Shown in pieces: positions 1 through 8,103 of a stretch of DNA of 64,000 nt (its first letter is position 1; every line of letters begins with the position of its first letter). The notes beneath the pieces are model-generated. The model had not been told where the DNA came from. It worked only from the letters and a program-made list of their open reading frames with translations, and made no database searches. A program made the position numbers and the translations under genes. The stretch is from Pseudobdellovibrionaceae bacterium (GTDB taxonomy: Bacteria > Bdellovibrionota > Bdellovibrionia > Bdellovibrionales > Bdellovibrionaceae): assembly GCA_022843825.1 (NCBI GenBank), contig JALHMX010000010.1, positions 44,103-108,102 on the forward strand, given 5' to 3'.

Positions 1-240
1 TTTATTGCTTTTTTTAGGGCTTGTTTTTGGAGTCTTGTGATCATGAGTTTTACCTTTATCATCCCCGCACTCGCAAACATGAGCCTTTTTTTCAGCCTTG
101 TCACCACACTCAGTGCAAGCCTCTTTTTTGTCTCCGCATTCACAGCTATGAGCTGCAGCAGTTGGAGTTGTTGCACTTTGAGTACTTGCACAAGAAGCCA
201 TAAAACCGACACAAGCTAAAACCATCATTAAATTTTTCAT
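1..240 (-). CDS. Cysteine-rich small lipoprotein, 3' end beyond window
   Basis: The reading frame starts at an ATG at 240 and stays open for 80 codons to the window edge, so the C-terminus is missing. An SD-like AGGGGAAC lies just upstream. The N-terminus is a lipoprotein signal with lipobox MASC (Cys17). The mature part carries spaced Cys pairs (CECG, CTECG, CECG) among Lys, Asp and His residues, ending in a His/Lys/Pro-rich tail. The CxC/CxxC spacing suggests metal binding, as in small metallothionein-like proteins, but I recognise no family. It lies 33 nt downstream of the S9 peptidase on the same strand and could share its transcript. Existence is fairly sure; function is unknown. Confidence 0.7.
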   Translation of the reverse strand, partial: MKNLMMVLACVGFMASCASTQSATTPTAAAHSCECGDKKEACTECGDKAEKKAHVCECGDDKGKTHDHKTPKTSPKKSNK

Positions 241-273
241 TTGTTCCCCTTTTTGTTAAATTGTTTTTATACG

Positions 274-2199
274 TTATAAATGTTTCTTAAAAAACTCAAT
301 GGTATTTCCTATTTGCGACACTATGTTTTCTTTTTTCGAAGCCCCGTGTCCTTCATCAGCGTAAATTATCAACTCTGCTGAAAGACGTTTCTTCTTTAAA
401 GATTCATACATCTGCACAGCCTCTCCGACGGGAACGCGCGGATCATTTGCTCCTTGAATAATCATTAACGGAGCGCTGACTTGATTAATATAGGTGATTG
501 GAGAAAGCCTTACTAAAGCCTCTCGATCTTTTTCCGGATCACCATATTCAGAAATCCTTAAAATACGTCGATAGGGGGCCGTGTTCATTAAAAAAGTAAT
601 AAGATTACTCATTCCCACGTTAGATACACCGGCATCATAAGTCCCTGCAAATCGAGTCATAGCCATTAGGGTCGAATACCCTCCGTAACTTCCGCCCATG
701 ACGCCTACTTTTGGTGGTTTTCCTTCTTTGTTTTTCCAATTATTCTTAATCCAAATTCCTGCATCTGGTATATCGGTTATGACATTCTCCCTTAAAGGTC
801 CATTATCCATATCCAACCACTTCTTTCCATAGCCACTACTTCCCCTAACGTTAGGCTCGACTAAAATAAATCCCGCATCTACAAAAGCCTGTGATACGGT
901 GCTAAAACCCGGTACGCTTTGTCCTTCAGGACCCCCATGAAAGTCGACAATAACTGGACAGTTTTTGGACTCTTTACAGCCTGGCGGGAATCTAACAATC
1001 ATCGGGATCTTGGTTTTATCTCGAGCCTCATAATACATAATCTCTGATGGTGCAAAGGTGGACAAATCAACTTCCGGTGCAGAAGGTAGCACCCACTGTG
1101 TCAATTTTTTTGTACTCCAATTATATGAATAACTTAAACGCGGCGACTGTGCCGTAACCATACCTAACATCGTCACTTGCCCGTCTCGTGTAGTGGTTCC
1201 ACCAAACACATGCTCAGCGCCTTTAAACTGAGGAATTTTTAAGGGCTTAAAAGTTTTGGCATCCATCCCACGAAGCTCAGTATAACCATCGCGATTAATA
1301 CGATATAATATCCGTCGGCGCTGAAAATCTAGATCAAGTGATGAGATATCATGTGAAAGCTTTGGGTCTGATAACAATTTTAACTTTTTATTTTTATATG
1401 AATACAGCCTTTTAAAATCATCCTCTGAAGAAAGAACAATATATTCGTCCTTGTTGGCCGAGAACGCTACACTATAGTCCTTATTTTCATTTTGACCTAT
1501 GATCGGCTCCATTTTTTTACTCATTACCTCATAGCGGTAGTATTCGTTAATCGAACCTCCCCGATACTTTACAAATAATAAAACTCGGCCATTATTCAAA
1601 TAATCCGCCACGTACCAATTGCCATCGCCATCATAAATTGTTTCAATTTTTTTGCTTTCTATATCCATTTTATAAGTTGAATAGGAGTCCGATTTTTTAT
1701 CGTTGGCAGTAAAAAATAAATATTTTGAATCGTCGGTCACAAAGACACTGTAGGCTTGAACTTTTTCTTTGCGATATAACTCTGTAACAGAGCCCGTTTT
1801 AACATCTAACTTAAATATTCCCGGATTTTCCTGTCCATTAACATCTTTTGAAAAAATTAAGAACTTCCCATTAGGCGAAATTAAACTTAGAGATACCGCA
1901 TCGGTCCCACTGGTTAGTTGCACCGGAAACTTTTGTGGCCCGTCAATTTTCCAAATGTGATTTTGTCCTGTGACTCTCCAAGAAAAATACAAAGTTTTTT
2001 TATCCGGTGACAATAGACCCATTCCAGGGGCGGCTACTTCTAACATTTTATTCAGTTTATTTGACATTTCTGGCTTAAGCGCCGGAGGAGAAAATTTTTT
2101 AAGTGTTGCTTCAGAAACCGATTCTACACCATGGCCTTTGTATTGAGAAAAAACTTGTATACCATACAATGCCACCAACAAAAAAATTAACCGAATCAT
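274..2199 (-). CDS. Exported S9 family prolyl oligopeptidase-type peptidase
   Basis: A 641-residue protein with a signal peptide (hydrophobic residues 3-17) followed by a beta-propeller-like region (about 55-370) and a C-terminal alpha/beta hydrolase. Catalytic residues are visible: HGGP at 421-424 (oxyanion hole region), Ser504 in GGSYGG, Asp586 in GANDPR and His618 in DEGHG. This is the dipeptidyl-aminopeptidase/acylaminoacyl-peptidase branch of family S9, which cleaves short peptides, often after Pro or Ala. The length fits the family. The signal peptide puts it in the periplasm or outside the cell, where it would complete peptide breakdown; the POT peptide transporter at 3759 is a plausible partner in peptide feeding (inference). 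It is divergent from the trypsin-like lipoprotein at 2395. Confidence 0.9.
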   Translation of the reverse strand: MIRLIFLLVALYGIQVFSQYKGHGVESVSEATLKKFSPPALKPEMSNKLNKMLEVAAPGMGLLSPDKKTLYFSWRVTGQNHIWKIDGPQKFPVQLTSGTDAVSLSLISPNGKFLIFSKDVNGQENPGIFKLDVKTGSVTELYRKEKVQAYSVFVTDDSKYLFFTANDKKSDSYSTYKMDIESKKIETIYDGDGNWYVADYLNNGRVLLFVKYRGGSINEYYRYEVMSKKMEPIIGQNENKDYSVAFSANKDEYIVLSSEDDFKRLYSYKNKKLKLLSDPKLSHDISSLDLDFQRRRILYRINRDGYTELRGMDAKTFKPLKIPQFKGAEHVFGGTTTRDGQVTMLGMVTAQSPRLSYSYNWSTKKLTQWVLPSAPEVDLSTFAPSEIMYYEARDKTKIPMIVRFPPGCKESKNCPVIVDFHGGPEGQSVPGFSTVSQAFVDAGFILVEPNVRGSSGYGKKWLDMDNGPLRENVITDIPDAGIWIKNNWKNKEGKPPKVGVMGGSYGGYSTLMAMTRFAGTYDAGVSNVGMSNLITFLMNTAPYRRILRISEYGDPEKDREALVRLSPITYINQVSAPLMIIQGANDPRVPVGEAVQMYESLKKKRLSAELIIYADEGHGASKKENIVSQIGNTIEFFKKHL

Positions 2200-2338
2200 T
2201 CGTTATCCTCTCTTTAAACAGTTCAGAACAAATGATTTCATTGATTAACCGCGCTGTCATGACCCAACGACAAAAAAACTAGACTTATTTTTTTAGCCTT
2301 AAACGAGGGCGCTGGTGTCATACGATCTGTATCGGACA

Positions 2339-2354
2339 TTGGACCAAGGTCCAA
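2339..2354. promoter_or_regulatory. Perfect 16-bp palindrome between two divergent protease genes
   Basis: TTGGACCAAGGTCCAA is self-complementary (7-bp arms, AA centre). It lies 40 bp before the start of the 2395 protease and 140 bp before the divergent S9 peptidase. Position and symmetry suit an operator for a dimeric regulator. A second partial symmetry, ATAC-GATCT-GTAT, lies just upstream. No binding protein can be named. Confidence 0.35.
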
Positions 2355-2394
2355 GAAAATTAACCGAATCACAAATGAATAACTAAGGAGAGTT

Positions 2395-3699
2395 ATGCTA
2401 AATAAAAAAAGGATTTTAAAAATCTCATTAGGAGCGCTGACGACACTGATGATTCTCCAAAGTTGTGCCGCCGAGAATGCTACTGAAGTTGATGTCTATA
2501 GCGCTTCAAAAGAAAATGTAAACTCACATGTCATCTACGGAAGCGATGGACGATTAGATTTATATCAAGTCAGTGATGATACATTAAAAAGACTAGCTGA
2601 CTCAACTGTAGCCTTAGTTAAGAATGACAAACTTATCTTACAAGGTCATCAGGTGGTCATCACCGGCGATAATTACGGAACTCGCTTAGGACTGTGCACT
2701 TCGGAAAGATTCAGAGAGCAGAATGCATCAGCGTATTGTTCGGGGGCACTGGTGGGCGAAGACACCATCATCACTGCCGGACATTGCATCCAAACCGTTG
2801 CTGACTGCCAAGACACCAGTTTTGTTTTTGGGTACGCCGTAAAAACAGCAAGTATACTTCCCAGTGCAGTAGCTGCAACTGAAGTTTACCGTTGTAAATC
2901 TATTATCAAACAAGTTCTAAAAAGCGGAGGCGCTGATTACGCTGTTATTCAGCTTGATCGTAAAGTATCCAATCATGTTGCCTTACAAATGAGATCTACT
3001 GGTGAAAGTGTTATTGGAGATGAGTTAGTCGTTATAGGTCACCCTTCGGGACTGCCTACCAAAGTCACCACCGGCGGAAAAGTCCGATCTATAAGTCATC
3101 CCGAGTTTTTAGTAGCCAGTGTTGATACCTACGGTGGAAATTCGGGCTCAGCGGTTTTTAATGCAAGAACTGGATTAATCGAAGGTATCCTTGTTCGGGG
3201 AGAAACTGACTTTGTTCGCTCTACTGCTGGCTGTGTGGTTTCAAAAGTCTGTACTGAAGAGGCCTGTCGCGGTGAAGATATTACTAAAATTTCAGTGGTG
3301 CGCCCTTTTATTCCCTCGCCGCCAGTGCCTCCACCCCCGCCTTCAACTTCGCAACGCTATAGTGCTGTTGTGAATGTGGCAATACCTGATCGCAGCTCTA
3401 CAGGCATAACCCACTCACTGAATGTGTCCTCAATTCCCGGCAATCGAAAAGTTTATATTTCTGTGAATATTACTCACACCTATATTGGCGATTTAGTAGT
3501 CAAAGTCACTTCTCCCTCAGGCAAAGTGGCCACGCTTCACCAACGAGCTGGTGGCAGCAGTGACAATATTAACAAAACCTATGAAATCACCTCAATATTT
3601 AGTAATGAAGCACAAGCTGGCGCCTATAAAATAGCTGTTCAAGATCTAGCCTTTTTAGATAAAGGAACGCTAAATAGCTGGACTATAGAGTTTAAATAA
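2395..3699 (+). CDS. Lipid-anchored trypsin-like serine protease with C-terminal P domain
   Basis: A 434-residue protein. The N-terminus is a lipoprotein signal with lipobox LQSC (Cys24). The chymotrypsin-fold catalytic triad is visible as His130 (TAGHC), Asp181 (DYAVIQLD) and Ser250 (GGNSGS). A Pro-rich linker at about 307-317 leads to a 115-residue domain matching the proprotein convertase P domain (SSIPGNRKVYISVNITH..., ending in LNSWTIEF), a jelly-roll module that often helps secreted proteases fold or bind substrate. The start follows an AAGGAG SD. It is probably anchored in the outer membrane or periplasm and degrades protein extracellularly or in prey (inference). It is divergent from the S9 peptidase, with a palindrome between them. 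Confidence 0.9.
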   Translation: MLNKKRILKISLGALTTLMILQSCAAENATEVDVYSASKENVNSHVIYGSDGRLDLYQVSDDTLKRLADSTVALVKNDKLILQGHQVVITGDNYGTRLGLCTSERFREQNASAYCSGALVGEDTIITAGHCIQTVADCQDTSFVFGYAVKTASILPSAVAATEVYRCKSIIKQVLKSGGADYAVIQLDRKVSNHVALQMRSTGESVIGDELVVIGHPSGLPTKVTTGGKVRSISHPEFLVASVDTYGGNSGSAVFNARTGLIEGILVRGETDFVRSTAGCVVSKVCTEEACRGEDITKISVVRPFIPSPPVPPPPPSTSQRYSAVVNVAIPDRSSTGITHSLNVSSIPGNRKVYISVNITHTYIGDLVVKVTSPSGKVATLHQRAGGSSDNINKTYEITSIFSNEAQAGAYKIAVQDLAFLDKGTLNSWTIEFK

Positions 3700-3758
3700 A
3701 ACTCTTGATAACCCTTCTTGATTTAGATACTTAACGGTATCAAAACAAAGAGGGGTCT

Positions 3759-5288
3759 ATGTCGTCAGATGCACACGGTACAATTCTAGGTCATCCAAAA
3801 GGTCTATTTGTTCTTTTCTTTGCAGAAATGTGGGAGCGCATGTCGTTCTACGGGATGCGTGCACTTTTGGTTCTTTATATGACGACGTATTTAATGGCCG
3901 ATCCAGCTCGAGCGGCTGATGTTTTAGGGTTTAATTTTCTTCGGTCTATACTAGAAATTGGTTTCGGTCCATTAGCAGTTCAACCCTTTGCTTCGCAAAT
4001 TTATGGACTGTACACAGGTTTCGTTTATCTTTCCCCGTTCTTTGGAGGCATCCTAGCAGATCGCGTGTGGGGGAAAAAGAAAACTGTTTATCTGGGTGGT
4101 ATTCTTTTTGTTATCGGCCACTTTATGATGGCTTTTGAAAGCTTATTTTTGCCCGCTCTATTTTTTCTTATATTAGGTAATGGCGCATTTAAACCTAATA
4201 TATCTTCACAAGTTGGGACCCTGTATCCCGATGGTGATTCACGTCGAGATGGTGCTTTTACTATATTTTATATGGGTATTAATATCGGAGCCTTTCTTTC
4301 TCCATTTATCTGTCGAGAGTTAGCTGTATGGATATGTAATATGCGAGGAATAACAGATCCCGGCGCGGCCTGGCACTTAGGTTTTACCTTTGCCGGTGTA
4401 GGAATGTTGATTGGGTTACTGGTTTACCATTTTGGTCGACGACTACTTCCTGATGACTATGTCCCACCAAAAACCGCAGCGGAAAAATCTCAACGTATTT
4501 CCATAGCAGTTAAAACTTTTGCGGGATTTTTAATTTGCTTTGTAGCCTTTATGTTTTTTCTGATGTCACCAGCTTGGATAAAAACTCTAGCTATGGTTGG
4601 CGTAGTTGCAGCTATTGCCTATGCGATCTCGCGGGTCAAAGACAAACTCGATCGCAGCAAAGTGACCGCGTTGGTTATTGTTTGCTTAGCCACAATTGCT
4701 TTCTGGGCCGTATTTGAGCAACAAGGAAATACATTACAACTATGGGCCGAAGAAAAAGCCGATTTTGGATTTTTTGGCTTACAGTCTACAGCCTATCAAT
4801 CTTTCAACCCGTTCTTTATTTTCGCCTTTGCCCCGCTAATGGATATATTATGGACTTGGCGTGCCCGTAGAACAGGAAAGACTTCAAGTTCTATTCGTAA
4901 AATGGCTGTTGGTTCTTTCTTAGCAGGCGCCGGCTTTCTATTATTATCTTTGGTTTCAAATCATATCACGATGGAGAAATCTTTAGTTAATTTGTATTGG
5001 TTAGCTTTAACAACCTGGATTTTCACTATGGGAGAGTTGTATCTTTCACCTATCGGGTTATCATTTGTAACTAAAGTAGCACCTAAATATCTTTTATCTA
5101 TGATGATGGGCGTTTGGTTCGCCTCATCCTTTGCAGGAAACTATTTATCTGGCTATTTAGGTTCTTTTTACTCCTCAATGTCTAACGCTTCGTTTTTTAT
5201 GATGTTCGCCGTTCTAGGATCTGGAGTCGGAGTATTTTTTCTATTAGCTGAAAAGAAAATGAACCAAGCCATCGGCTCGAATATTTAG
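3759..5288 (+). CDS. POT family proton-dependent oligopeptide transporter
   Basis: A 509-residue polytopic membrane protein with the N-terminal POT/PTR2 signature: HPKGLF, then E23, E26-R27 and Y31 in the ExxERxxxYG proton-coupling motif, and GNGAFKPNISSQ in helix 4. These transporters carry di- and tripeptides into the cytoplasm with protons. About 12-14 membrane segments are expected and the hydrophobic pattern fits. The start has an AGAGGGG SD. Peptides made by the neighbouring exported peptidases are likely substrates (inference). The long palindrome immediately after the stop may end its transcript. Confidence 0.93.
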   Translation: MSSDAHGTILGHPKGLFVLFFAEMWERMSFYGMRALLVLYMTTYLMADPARAADVLGFNFLRSILEIGFGPLAVQPFASQIYGLYTGFVYLSPFFGGILADRVWGKKKTVYLGGILFVIGHFMMAFESLFLPALFFLILGNGAFKPNISSQVGTLYPDGDSRRDGAFTIFYMGINIGAFLSPFICRELAVWICNMRGITDPGAAWHLGFTFAGVGMLIGLLVYHFGRRLLPDDYVPPKTAAEKSQRISIAVKTFAGFLICFVAFMFFLMSPAWIKTLAMVGVVAAIAYAISRVKDKLDRSKVTALVIVCLATIAFWAVFEQQGNTLQLWAEEKADFGFFGLQSTAYQSFNPFFIFAFAPLMDILWTWRARRTGKTSSSIRKMAVGSFLAGAGFLLLSLVSNHITMEKSLVNLYWLALTTWIFTMGELYLSPIGLSFVTKVAPKYLLSMMMGVWFASSFAGNYLSGYLGSFYSSMSNASFFMMFAVLGSGVGVFFLLAEKKMNQAIGSNI

Positions 5289-5291
5289 GTT

Positions 5292-5354
5292 ATTTAGGTA
5301 CCAGTTCCCTTTTGGTATTGCGTCGCAATACCAAAAGGGAACTGGTACCTAAAT
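5292..5354. repeat. 63-bp perfect palindrome, REP-like element
   Basis: Two 31-bp perfectly complementary arms surround one central base (5323). Each arm holds the block AGGTACCAGTTCCCTTTT on its outer side and a TATTGCG hairpin tip on the inner side. The same block with a different hairpin tip occurs at 50134-50168, and a similarly built element is at 11371-11425. A second, unrelated hairpin (TCTGCTGT/ACAGCAGA, 5357-5383) follows directly. The design is like REP/BIME sequences mobilised by Y1-type transposases, but no such transposase is in the window. As RNA it would be a very stable hairpin after the POT gene. Confidence 0.85.
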
Positions 5355-5454
5355 TGTCTGCTGTTCAATAGATTGACAGCAGAGCTGTGCGTAAGTGCTC
5401 TAAATGACTTACAGTCTGAATTGTCATGGATTTTGTTTTGCACAGTCAAAACTC

Positions 5455-5925
5455 ATGGCACGAGTTCATCTGATATCTAAGAATAAAATTCTATTAAAGC
5501 TGTCAATTTTCAGTCTGGCGATTGTTTTATTCAGCTCGCTATTTAAAGTATACCAACAATCAAAAACTGATCTTATTCGTCAATCTCAGGAAATTTCCTT
5601 TCCCGGAACAACTTATGTAAATATTAATCGAACCATACGGCATCTGAACTTAACTAAAACTACGCCTGATCATGAAATTTTAGCTGCTCAAAATCTTCAA
5701 GCCGTAAGTTCATTTTTTAGTGATAAAAATATGAATTTAACTTTAGTCATAGCTGCTACTCCAAACAAACAACTTTATCTGTCGGTTATAAAAAATGACA
5801 CTCTTATACAAAACCAAAAAATTAATCATATAGACGAGAAAATGATCCACTTGCAGTATGGTCAAATTGAATTAAATGCTCAAGGTGAGTTAATGGCCGA
5901 AGCTCAAGCTACAGATATTTTTTAG
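5455..5925 (+). CDS. Hypothetical membrane-anchored protein
   Basis: The protein is 156 residues from the ATG at 5455. I prefer this to the upstream ATG at 5404 because it puts a basic stretch and one transmembrane segment (about residues 12-32) at the N-terminus; neither start has a clear SD. The rest (about 120 residues) would be periplasmic, with no Cys and a mixed alpha/beta look. I recognise no family. Codon use and length look like a real gene. It precedes the DCC-family gene by 36 nt and may share its transcript. Confidence 0.6.
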   Translation: MARVHLISKNKILLKLSIFSLAIVLFSSLFKVYQQSKTDLIRQSQEISFPGTTYVNINRTIRHLNLTKTTPDHEILAAQNLQAVSSFFSDKNMNLTLVIAATPNKQLYLSVIKNDTLIQNQKINHIDEKMIHLQYGQIELNAQGELMAEAQATDIF

Positions 5926-5961
5926 TTTGTTTAAACTGCTTTAAAACACTATTCTTAATGC

Positions 5962-6351
5962 ATGGATAAAAAAATTCTTTTCTTTGATGGAGTATGCCAT
6001 CTTTGTAATTCCTATATTAATTTTTTAATTAAATTTAAGTCGAAGAATTTGCTTTATGCACCACTTCAAGGAGTTACTGCTTCACGACTTTTACAACCTG
6101 ATCAGATTCAAAAGCTGGATTCACTAATATATTATAAAAATGGACAAGTCCTTGAGAAATCAGAAGCCGTTATTGAATCCTTAAGCGATGCTTTTAAAAT
6201 GTTTTCCATATTCAAAATTTTTTATATTATTCCTAAAGCCTTACGAAATGCTATCTACGACTATGTCGCCCGCAATCGTTATAGATTTTTCGGACAAAGA
6301 GAAACATGTAGAATCCCTTCACCAGAAGAAAAGCTTTATATCTTAGATTAG
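5962..6351 (+). CDS. DCC family thiol-disulfide oxidoreductase-like protein (DUF393)
   Basis: A 129-residue protein opening with the family's defining motif, here FFDGVCHLC (Asp9, Cys12, Cys15), which gives the DxxCxxC pattern. Members are small cytoplasmic thioredoxin-fold-like proteins. They are predicted to be thiol-disulfide oxidoreductases, with poorly defined substrates. The C-terminal part (YDYVARNRYRFFG) is also typical of the family. The stop overlaps the convergent S1-domain gene by 4 nt. Confidence 0.85.
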   Translation: MDKKILFFDGVCHLCNSYINFLIKFKSKNLLYAPLQGVTASRLLQPDQIQKLDSLIYYKNGQVLEKSEAVIESLSDAFKMFSIFKIFYIIPKALRNAIYDYVARNRYRFFGQRETCRIPSPEEKLYILD

Positions 6352-7547
6352 TTAGTCTTTTTAACTAAGCCTGCCAAGGAACCAAAGTTATTATTCGAAA
6401 AACCTGATTTCTGTGCTGTATGTTCTCTCCAGGATTGATCTTCTGCTAATCCTGCCACGCTTAAAGACATTTTCTTTTGTTCAAATAAAATTTCATCCAC
6501 CTGAATTTTAATTTTATCACCTTTTTTCTTATTTTCAAAAGTCACCGCATCTACATGATCGCGCCATTTTGATCGCGGAAGTAACCCAGTGATGCCGGGC
6601 CCTAAGTTTACAAACAAACCGTACTGTTCTTTTTTCTCAATAGTCCCCTCATGCTGAGAACCTACTGGGTAATTTTGTGAAATCATCATCCATGGGTCAC
6701 CCTCTCCACCAGCTTGTTTAATACTGAGTGAAATTTTTAAACGTCCATCCATTTCGACTAAATCTAGGACTTTAACTTGTACTGTTTGCCCTTTACTTAA
6801 AACTTCTGACGGGTCTTGCAAGCGCGACCAACCAATTTCAGATATATGGCAAAGCCCTTCAACTCCCCCACCTAAAGATATAAAAGCGCCAAATTTTTCC
6901 ATTCGTGTCACTAGGCCATCAACAATATCGCCTGGTTTTACTTTATTAAGAAACTCGCCCTCATTTTCTACTTTTTGTTGGTCAAGTAGCCGACGCCGAG
7001 AAACTACTACATTACGTGCCTTGGCATCAAACTGAGTGATCAGAAAATCAAATTTTTTATCTACATAACTTTGATGATCGCCAACCTTATAGTCCATTTG
7101 GCTGACCGGGCAAAAAGCAATCTTATTTTGAATCTGAACTCTAAAGCCACCATTACAAACTTCTGTAACACGACCCTCAACCGGCATTTCCATATCAAAA
7201 GCATCTTCTAAAGAGTCCAAATCAGAATTGGCTTTTTTGCTTCCCGCACGAGTCACCCGAATTTCGCCGCCCTTAGTTTTAACCACAGTAACGTCGATGC
7301 GATCACCGACTTTGTATTTCAACTGGCCTTCGGCGTCTAATAAATCTGACTTCAGGATCATTGCATCTTGAGTTGTCGTCGTAGAAATAAAAGCTTCTTC
7401 TTTGCCTAAAGACAGAATCTCTCCAGTAAACGTATCGCCCACTGAAAGCTTGCTGCCCGTTTTCCCAATACTTTGTTCAAACAGGGAAGCAAAATCATTT
7501 TGATTATTTACGTTAACTTCATCGCCAAACAAATCTTTTTTCGACAT
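6348..7547 (-). CDS. S1 RNA-binding domain protein with four S1-like repeats
   Basis: The protein is 399 residues from the ATG at 7547, which has an AAAGGAT SD. A longer frame to 7601 would overlap the upstream gene and lacks such a site. Four consecutive OB-fold S1 units are visible. The first two are divergent (GDTFTGEILSLGKEEAFIS and GRVTEVCNGGFRVQI); the third (GDIVDGLVTRMEKFGAFISL...GLCHISE) and fourth (EGTIEKKEQYGLFVNLG...GLLPRSKW) are canonical. The protein resembles a shortened ribosomal protein S1 and probably binds mRNA or acts in translation. It is not full-length RpsA, which has five or six repeats. It follows the DUF4442 gene by 10 nt. Confidence 0.85.
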   Translation of the reverse strand: MSKKDLFGDEVNVNNQNDFASLFEQSIGKTGSKLSVGDTFTGEILSLGKEEAFISTTTTQDAMILKSDLLDAEGQLKYKVGDRIDVTVVKTKGGEIRVTRAGSKKANSDLDSLEDAFDMEMPVEGRVTEVCNGGFRVQIQNKIAFCPVSQMDYKVGDHQSYVDKKFDFLITQFDAKARNVVVSRRRLLDQQKVENEGEFLNKVKPGDIVDGLVTRMEKFGAFISLGGGVEGLCHISEIGWSRLQDPSEVLSKGQTVQVKVLDLVEMDGRLKISLSIKQAGGEGDPWMMISQNYPVGSQHEGTIEKKEQYGLFVNLGPGITGLLPRSKWRDHVDAVTFENKKKGDKIKIQVDEILFEQKKMSLSVAGLAEDQSWREHTAQKSGFSNNNFGSLAGLVKKTN

Positions 7548-7557
7548 AACTATCCTT

Positions 7558-8058
7558 TTATTTTTTCTTTGCGCGTCTTTTGACAGAAAGTGTAAGCTCA
7601 AATTCAGCTACGCGATCTTGCGGGTCAATGGAAGGAACTACCGCATAAGCTTTCATTGTTCTATTAATTCGTTGTTCTGAAGTTTTAGCTTCTTCAATTT
7701 GCGCCATCACAGTTTGAACTTCTTCGCAGACAAAGTGAACATCGCCTTCGGCTCGTTTTAAAAAATTCGCTTTATAATCCTTAAACAAAAAATCAATTCG
7801 ATCGCCGCCAGCATCCATGTGCTCTTTAATTTTTTGAACGGCTAGCATGGCGATACATAGTTCTGAGCCTATCGCCAACGCACCAAAGTACATCGCTTTT
7901 AAGTGATTTCTGGTTTTATACCCCAGAGAAACCTTTAATACCACTTTTTTGTCATCGCGATCGACGATACGAGGGGAACAAAAACCAATTAAAGGAATTT
8001 TAATCCACGCAAATAGCATAAGAAAAAGATTCATCTTAAATTTTTCAAATTTTGACAT
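7558..8058 (-). CDS. DUF4442 hotdog-fold thioesterase-like protein
   Basis: A 166-residue protein that matches in layout the DUF4442/PaaI-like group: an N-terminal amphipathic stretch, then NHLKAMYFGALAIGSELC, where this family's hotdog helix and active-site region lie. It ends in a very basic KRRAKKK tail. Family members are thought to act on acyl-CoA or acyl-ACP thioesters, but the substrate is unknown. It lies upstream of and is probably co-transcribed with the S1-domain gene; no functional link is evident. Confidence 0.75.
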   Translation of the reverse strand: MSKFEKFKMNLFLMLFAWIKIPLIGFCSPRIVDRDDKKVVLKVSLGYKTRNHLKAMYFGALAIGSELCIAMLAVQKIKEHMDAGGDRIDFLFKDYKANFLKRAEGDVHFVCEEVQTVMAQIEEAKTSEQRINRTMKAYAVVPSIDPQDRVAEFELTLSVKRRAKKK

Positions 8059-8103
8059 GTCAAAATTCTAGCCAAAGCCTGATAAATAAGTCACTCTAAT
8101 ACT

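Noticed and set aside
5373..5401. TTGACA upstream of the 5455 gene as a promoter
   Set aside because: The -35 is perfect but it lies in the arm of a hairpin, and nothing resembling a -10 occurs at 16-18 bp.
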